From Nocardia otitidiscaviarum NBRC 14405 (lineage in GTDB: Bacteria; Actinomycetota; Actinomycetes; Mycobacteriales; Mycobacteriaceae), in assembly GCF_000308635.1 (NCBI RefSeq), contig NZ_BAGD01000074.1, forward strand, positions 62,001 through 126,000: a stretch of 64,000 bases of DNA, written 5' to 3'. Below the pieces are notes generated by a model. It had not been told where the DNA came from. It did no database searches and saw only the letters and a program-made list of their open reading frames with translations. Position numbers and translations under genes: made by a program. Within the stretch, counting starts at the first letter, position 1. Every line of letters begins with the position of its first letter. Shown here piece after piece: positions 59,758 to 64,000 of this stretch.

Positions 59758-60968
59758 CGGATTTCGTGGTACGCGCCCAGCTCATCCTGCTCGCCCGCAC
59801 CCTGCACGTCCCCGTGGAACGGCTGGCCCATCTCGAGAAGCTGGGCGCGCAACGCCTGCACGAACTGCAAGATCGCATCTCGCGCACGCTGTTCGAACAG
59901 CACAACCCGGTCTTCGACCGCATGAGCAAGCTGGTACCCATCATTCCGCTGCGCATCTCCATTCCGATCGTGCAGCACGTGGTGCCACCGGTCATGACCG
60001 GACGGGCGGCGGGCGCGGTGGGAGTACGCTATCCGCGCAAGGCCGCCGAAGCGGTGCGGCTGCTCGAGGTGTCCTACGCCGCCGACTGCGCACCGTATCT
60101 GGACCCGCGCACCGTCGGACAACTCGCCGACGTCGCACCGCCGGAACCGGTGGTGCGCATCGTGAACGAGATGCTGGTGCGACGCGACTACGTCACCGCG
60201 GGACCGTTCCTCGCCTACGCCACACCGGAACTGGTGCGCGCGGTGGAGGAGGGGGTGCCCGACGACGAGGGCCTCATCCGCTCGGCCGCCTACGCGTACT
60301 CGGGCGCGGCGGTCAGCGCCGTCGTGCGGCAACTGCTGGACGGGGGGACCCGGCTGCCCGCCATGCTGGGCACGGTCGTGGACGGGTCCAAGGAACTGCG
60401 GCTGGCGGCGCTGTCGGTCTTCGCGCGCTGCGACGACGACGTGATCGCGGCCGTGGGCGACATCCTGCTCGCCTCGACGCCGCCCTCGGCCATCGCGGAC
60501 CTGATCACCACCGTCGTCGCCGCCGGCGGCACGCCCGACGTGCTGCGCTTCACCGGACAGCTGCATACGCCCGCGCTGCTGCGCTTGGCGCTCAACCCCG
60601 GAATCGGGGACGTGGCAGAACAGCTCGTCACCGCCTGCGAGGGCTGCACCGAGGTGGCGCTCTGGCGGGGCATGCTGGAACTGCTGGCCCGCACCCCCGG
60701 GGAGGTGCGCCGCCACGCGGGCGCCCGACTCTCCCAACTCGATCCGGCGACCCTGCACATGCTGCCGACCATCGCGCAGGCCGCGCGGCTGTGGCCGCCG
60801 CTGCTGTGGGTGCTGGCCGGGGCCGACGTCGACGCCCAAGCCCTGATGGCGCAACGCTGGGCCCGCGCGCCCCGACTGCATCTCGAGGTGCTGGAACGAC
60901 GCATCCAGGACCAGCGCTTGGAACCACTGCTGGCCGCGCTCACCGCCACGCTGCGGCTCTATCACTGA
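59754..60968 (+). CDS. Hypothetical protein (404 aa), paralogue of the 407-aa gene
   Basis: 404 aa, no family recognised. Aligned over its whole length to the 407-aa protein at 56747: LLARTLHVPVERLAHLEKLG, PEPVVRIVNEMLVRRDYVTA, GPFLAYATPELV, DDEGLIRSAAY, and the same end (LTATLRLYH versus LTATLHLVH). Roughly half of the residues agree by eye. ATG at 59754 overlaps the relic's stop. The two copies are on the same strand and are separated by the imine reductase and HxlR genes. Confidence 0.78.
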   Translation: MTDFVVRAQLILLARTLHVPVERLAHLEKLGAQRLHELQDRISRTLFEQHNPVFDRMSKLVPIIPLRISIPIVQHVVPPVMTGRAAGAVGVRYPRKAAEAVRLLEVSYAADCAPYLDPRTVGQLADVAPPEPVVRIVNEMLVRRDYVTAGPFLAYATPELVRAVEEGVPDDEGLIRSAAYAYSGAAVSAVVRQLLDGGTRLPAMLGTVVDGSKELRLAALSVFARCDDDVIAAVGDILLASTPPSAIADLITTVVAAGGTPDVLRFTGQLHTPALLRLALNPGIGDVAEQLVTACEGCTEVALWRGMLELLARTPGEVRRHAGARLSQLDPATLHMLPTIAQAARLWPPLLWVLAGADVDAQALMAQRWARAPRLHLEVLERRIQDQRLEPLLAALTATLRLYH

Positions 60969-61037
60969 CGCGGCGGCTCACCGTGGACGCGGCCACCGCG
61001 CAGCATCCACCCCTACCGGAGTGGTAGGAAAGGGGAC

Positions 61038-62387
61038 GTGTCCGAAACCGTCGAACCCAGCACCTCACGCGCCGTCTCCGAAGTGGTCGATCTGGTCAGC
61101 ACGCTGATCCGCTTCGACACCTCCAACACCGGCGAACTGGAAACCACCAAGGGCGAGCGTGAATGCGCGCAATGGGTGGCCGATCAGCTGCAACAGGCCG
61201 GATACGTCACCGAATACGTGGAATCGGGTGCGCCGGGCCGCGGCAATGTGTTCGCGCGGCTGAAAGGCGCGGACTCCTCGCGCGGCGCGCTCATGATGCA
61301 CGGGCACCTCGACGTGGTGCCCGCCGAGGCCGCCGACTGGAGTGTGCACCCGTTCTCCGGCGCGGTGCGCGACGGCTACGTGTGGGGGCGCGGCGCGGTC
61401 GATATGAAGGATATGGTCGGCATGATGCTGGCCATCGCCCGCCAGTTCAAGATGGCGGGCACCGTACCGCCGCGCGATATCGTGTGGGCCTTCCTCGCCG
61501 ACGAGGAGAACGGCGGCAAGTGGGGGTCGCAGTGGCTGGTGCGCAACCGGCCCGACCTGTTCGACGGCGTCACCGAGGCGGTCGGCGAGGTCGGCGGCTT
61601 CTCGCTCACCGTGCCCAGGGCCGACGGCACCGACCGGCGGCTGTACCTGGTCGAGACCGCCGAAAAGGGTTTGGGCTGGATGCGTTTGCGCGCCAAGGCC
61701 CGCGCCGGACACGGCTCGTTCCTGCACGAGGACAATGCCGTCACCATCCTGGCCCAGGCGGTGGCGCGGCTCGGCACGCACACCTTCCCGCTGGTGGTAT
61801 CGGATTCGGTGGCGGAATTCCTCGCCGCCGTCGCCGAGGAGTCCGGGCTCGAATTCGATCCGGCCAGCCCGGATATCGAAGGGCAGCTGGCGAAGCTGGG
61901 CACCATCTCCCGCATCATCGGCGCGACGCTGCGCGATACCGCCAATCCGACCATGCTGCGGGCGGGCTACAAGGCCAATGTGATCCCGCAGACCGCCGAG
62001 GCGGTGGTGGACTGCCGGGTGGTGCCGGGTCGCCAGGCCGAATTCGAGCGCGAGGTCGACGCGCTCATCGGTCCGGATGTGGAGCGCGAATGGATCACCA
62101 AACTCGACTCCTACGAAACGACATTCGACGGACACCTGGTGGACGCCATGAACGCCGCCATCGTCGCCCACGACCCGAACGGGCGTACCGTGCCCTATAT
62201 GCTCTCCGGTGGTACCGACGCGAAAGCGTTCGCCACCTTGGGAATTCGGTGCTTCGGCTTCGCACCGCTGCAGTTGCCGCCGGAGCTGGACTTCACCGCA
62301 CTGTTCCACGGTGTCGACGAACGGGTTCCGGTGGAATCCCTCGAATTCGGCACCCGCGTGCTGGAACACTTCCTGCTGCACAGCTGA
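61038..62387 (+). CDS. M20-family metallopeptidase (DapE/ArgE-like, Rv2141c type)
   Basis: 449 aa. Zinc-binding motifs of the M20 family: MMHGHLDVVP (H, D), VWGRGAVDMKDM (D), ADEENGGKWGS (E), VGEVGGF (E/D) and SGGTDAKAF (H-region). The family includes succinyl-diaminopimelate and acyl-amino-acid deacylases. The order with the PEBP gene next matches the Rv2141c-Rv2140c pair of M. tuberculosis, where this gene is often called dapE2. GTG start with GGAAAGGGGACG upstream. Confidence 0.88.
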   Translation: MSETVEPSTSRAVSEVVDLVSTLIRFDTSNTGELETTKGERECAQWVADQLQQAGYVTEYVESGAPGRGNVFARLKGADSSRGALMMHGHLDVVPAEAADWSVHPFSGAVRDGYVWGRGAVDMKDMVGMMLAIARQFKMAGTVPPRDIVWAFLADEENGGKWGSQWLVRNRPDLFDGVTEAVGEVGGFSLTVPRADGTDRRLYLVETAEKGLGWMRLRAKARAGHGSFLHEDNAVTILAQAVARLGTHTFPLVVSDSVAEFLAAVAEESGLEFDPASPDIEGQLAKLGTISRIIGATLRDTANPTMLRAGYKANVIPQTAEAVVDCRVVPGRQAEFEREVDALIGPDVEREWITKLDSYETTFDGHLVDAMNAAIVAHDPNGRTVPYMLSGGTDAKAFATLGIRCFGFAPLQLPPELDFTALFHGVDERVPVESLEFGTRVLEHFLLHS

Positions 62388-62406
62388 CTCGCGAAAGGAT
62401 TCACCC

Positions 62407-62943
62407 GTGCCCGATTACGACTACAACCCCTACGCGCCGCTGCCCGACCTGCCGGGCTTCACCCTCACCTCCTCCGATGTGACCGACGGCCAGCCGTTCG
62501 GCAACGATCAGGTGAGCGGGGTGTTCGGCGCGGGCGGCAAGGATGTGTCGCCGCAGCTGTCGTGGAGCGGATTCCCGGCCGAGACCAAGAGTTTCGCGGT
62601 CACCGTCTTCGATCCGGACGCGCCGACCGCCTCCGGTTTCTGGCACTGGGCGGTCGCCGACATCCCGGCCGCGGTCACCTCGCTCGACAGCGGGGCGGGC
62701 AGTGAGGGCGGCACCCTGCCCGCGGGTGCGGTGCAGCTGCGCAACGACGGCGGCTTCGCCGGATTCGTGGGCGCCGCCCCGCCGCCGGGACACGGCTACC
62801 ACCGCTACTTCATCGTGGTGCACGCGGTGGATGTGGAATCGCTGGGCATCGACGGCAGTGCCAGCCCGGCCTACCTGGGGTTCAACCTGTTCTCGCATGC
62901 CATCGCGCGGGCGACGATCGTGGCGACCTACGAGCAGAAGTGA
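62407..62943 (+). CDS. PEBP-family (YbhB/YbcL, Rv2140c-like) protein
   Basis: 178 aa. Phosphatidylethanolamine-binding protein fold: DVSPQLSWSGFPAETKSFAV, FDPDAPTASGFWHWAVADIP, GFVGAAPPPGHGYHRYFIVV. The DPDAP and GxHRY motifs line the anion pocket. In M. tuberculosis the homologue binds lipid phosphate groups. GTG at 62407, 19 bp after the peptidase stop, so it forms an operon with it. Followed by a strong hairpin. Confidence 0.9.
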   Translation: MPDYDYNPYAPLPDLPGFTLTSSDVTDGQPFGNDQVSGVFGAGGKDVSPQLSWSGFPAETKSFAVTVFDPDAPTASGFWHWAVADIPAAVTSLDSGAGSEGGTLPAGAVQLRNDGGFAGFVGAAPPPGHGYHRYFIVVHAVDVESLGIDGSASPAYLGFNLFSHAIARATIVATYEQK

Positions 62944-62965
62944 GCGGACGCGCACCGCGCTGACC

Positions 62966-62995
62966 GGGGCCCGGAACCGAAAGGTTCCGGGCCCC
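62966..62995. terminator. Hairpin terminator between convergent genes
   Basis: GGGGCCCGGAACC and GGTTCCGGGCCCC, a perfect 13-bp stem with a GAAA tetraloop, 22 bp past the PEBP stop and 36 bp past the ligase stop. No T run; GC-type. Confidence 0.85.
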
Positions 62996-62997
62996 AT

Positions 62998-63035
62998 GTC
63001 TATTCGCTCCGCGTACGTCTATTCGCTCCGCTTAC
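62998..63035. repeat. Tandem 19-bp repeat at the end of the ligase gene
   Basis: GTCTATTCGCTCCGCGTAC (62998-63016) and GTCTATTCGCTCCGCTTAC (63017-63035) differ by one base. The second copy contains the ligase stop codon (TAA, 63032-63034 minus strand). Confidence 0.75.
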
Positions 63036-64000
63036 GACGGCACGTTGACCACGTTCTCCGGCGGCGGAGTGGTGTAGAGCTCGGCGATCTCGGTCGCGTA
63101 CTTGGTCGCGATCGGGTTGCGCTTGAGCTTCAGGGTCGGGGTGAGCTCGTCGCCACCCGGATCCCACGCCTGCGGCACGATGACGAACCGTTTGATCTGC
63201 TCCACGCGCGACAGCTTGGAGTTGGCGACCTGCACCGCGGCCAGGATCTCGTCGATGATCTCCTGCTTGGTGGTCAGGGACGCGACATCGGCGTCGGGCG
63301 TGCCGAGGTTCTTGGCGCGCACGGCGGCGGTGTCCGGATCGAGAACGACCAGCGCGGCGATGTAGGGCTTGGCGTCACCGATGGCGACGACCTGGCCGAC
63401 CAGCGAGGACGCGGCCTTGACCGTGTTCTCGATATTGGTCGGGGACAGGTTCTTGCCCGCCTCGTTGATGATCAGTTCCTTCTTGCGGTCCACGATGTGG
63501 ACGTAGCCGTCCCCGTCGATGGTGGCCACGTCGCCGGTGTGCAGCCAGCCGTCGGCGTCGATGGCCTCGGCGGTCTTCTCCGGCATCTTGCGGTAGCCGC
63601 GGGTGACGATGGGGCCGCGAATCAGTAGCTCACCGTCCTCGCCCAGCTTGATCTCGGCGCCGTCGAGCACGCGACCCACCGAACCGGGGCGGGGCTTGTC
63701 GAGTTCGGTGAAGGTGCCGACGCCGGAGGTCTCCGACATGCCCCACACCTCGGTGACCGTGAAGCCCAGGCCCAGCATGTACTCCAGGGTCTCCGGCGGA
63801 ATCGCGGCCGCACCGGAGGCGGCGACCTTCAGCTCGTCCAGGCCCAGCGCGTGGCGCAGCTTGGACAGCACCAGCGCGTCGGCCAGCTTGTGCTGCACCG
63901 ACAGCACCGGACCGCGGCCCTTACCTGCCAGGTCGGCGCGGGCGGCCTGGACACCGGTGGCGATGGCCCAGTTGGCGAGCGACTGCTTGGCGCCGCTGAA
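63032..64000 (-). CDS. Long-chain acyl-CoA ligase (FadD-like), C-terminal part
   Basis: The last 322 codons; the 5' end lies beyond the window. AMP-binding signature pieces: VAASGAAAIPPETLEYMLGL, EVWGMSETSGVGTF (A5), GWLHTGDVATIDGDGYVHIV (A7 with DG) and DRKKELIINEAGKNLSPTNI (A8/A10 lysine near RKKELI). C-terminal residues GGDELTPTLKLKRNPIATKY carry the catalytic lysine region. It activates fatty acids to acyl-CoA through an acyl-AMP. Ends PENVVNVPS. The last bases are part of a tandem repeat. Confidence 0.9.
   Translation of the reverse strand, partial: FSGAKQSLANWAIATGVQAARADLAGKGRGPVLSVQHKLADALVLSKLRHALGLDELKVAASGAAAIPPETLEYMLGLGFTVTEVWGMSETSGVGTFTELDKPRPGSVGRVLDGAEIKLGEDGELLIRGPIVTRGYRKMPEKTAEAIDADGWLHTGDVATIDGDGYVHIVDRKKELIINEAGKNLSPTNIENTVKAASSLVGQVVAIGDAKPYIAALVVLDPDTAAVRAKNLGTPDADVASLTTKQEIIDEILAAVQVANSKLSRVEQIKRFVIVPQAWDPGGDELTPTLKLKRNPIATKYATEIAELYTTPPPENVVNVPS

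Noticed and set aside
1..64000. CRISPR array or rRNA genes
   Set aside because: No regularly spaced repeats of 23-40 bp with spacers and no rRNA-like stretch were seen.

Overview
The window is high-GC DNA with the gene repertoire of a mycolate-forming actinobacterium, most likely Nocardia or a close relative (inference). The evidence is a KasA-type ketoacyl synthase with the exact spacing of the mycobacterial enzyme, a mycothiol-dependent aldehyde dehydrogenase, F420-dependent enzymes (LLM and Ddn types), mIHF, a cvn conservon, an Rv2141c/Rv2140c-like gene pair, and leaderless-looking promoters.

Layout. 1-5554: a Calvin-cycle cluster, with divergent cbbR (partial) and cbbL-cbbS-cbbX-fbp-prk encoding red-type RuBisCO, its activase and two cycle enzymes. 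5590-22370: mixed metabolic genes, a Tat-exported amine oxidase, a thiolase, a toxin-antitoxin-like pair, a KstR-like operator before a nitronate monooxygenase, a secreted nuclease, and two decayed loci (a DJ-1 remnant joined to the tail of another gene, and a NUDIX gene with an in-frame stop). 22360-27694: dehydrogenase/DUF4334 pair with a divergent TetR, a second TetR sharing an operator region with the ketoacyl synthase, and a VapBC-like pair with a degenerate PIN toxin. 27845-31070: methionine salvage genes mtnA-mtnB (one fused gene), mtnD and mtnC, joined by 4-bp overlaps. 31142-35021: a four-gene cvn conservon. 35272-46344: aldehyde dehydrogenase, a GAF regulator with a previously untracked 36-aa coupled ORF and a DUF779 gene, a NarL-type two-component system beside a multicopper oxidase, and two adjacent related small genes. 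46395-53673: an alpha/beta hydrolase, then a complete but dead Tn3-family transposon (47343-51655, 21-bp inverted ends, 5-bp target duplication CACAG) carrying an intact methyltransferase, then a BCCT transporter, a terminator and tRNA-Leu(GAG). 53868-64000: mIHF, a Sel1-repeat protein, a small lipoprotein, a Ddn-like enzyme, a duplicated two-gene module (73 aa + 407 aa, and a 17-aa relic + 404 aa) flanking an imine-reductase/HxlR pair, an M20 peptidase, a PEBP protein and a partial acyl-CoA ligase.

Functional links. The cbb genes supply the RuBisCO branch of CO2 fixation (ribulose-phosphate phosphorylation, carboxylation, activase repair, bisphosphate hydrolysis); other cycle enzymes must be encoded elsewhere. 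The mtn genes convert methylthioribose-1-phosphate to the keto acid precursor of methionine; the upstream phosphorylase or kinase and the final transaminase are not here. Several regulators sit beside perfect inverted repeats that are probably their own operators. The most unusual items are the transposon with its 30-bp perfect palindrome, the duplicated module with a collapsed small gene, the coupled 36-aa ORF, and three genes with tandem duplications at their stop codons.
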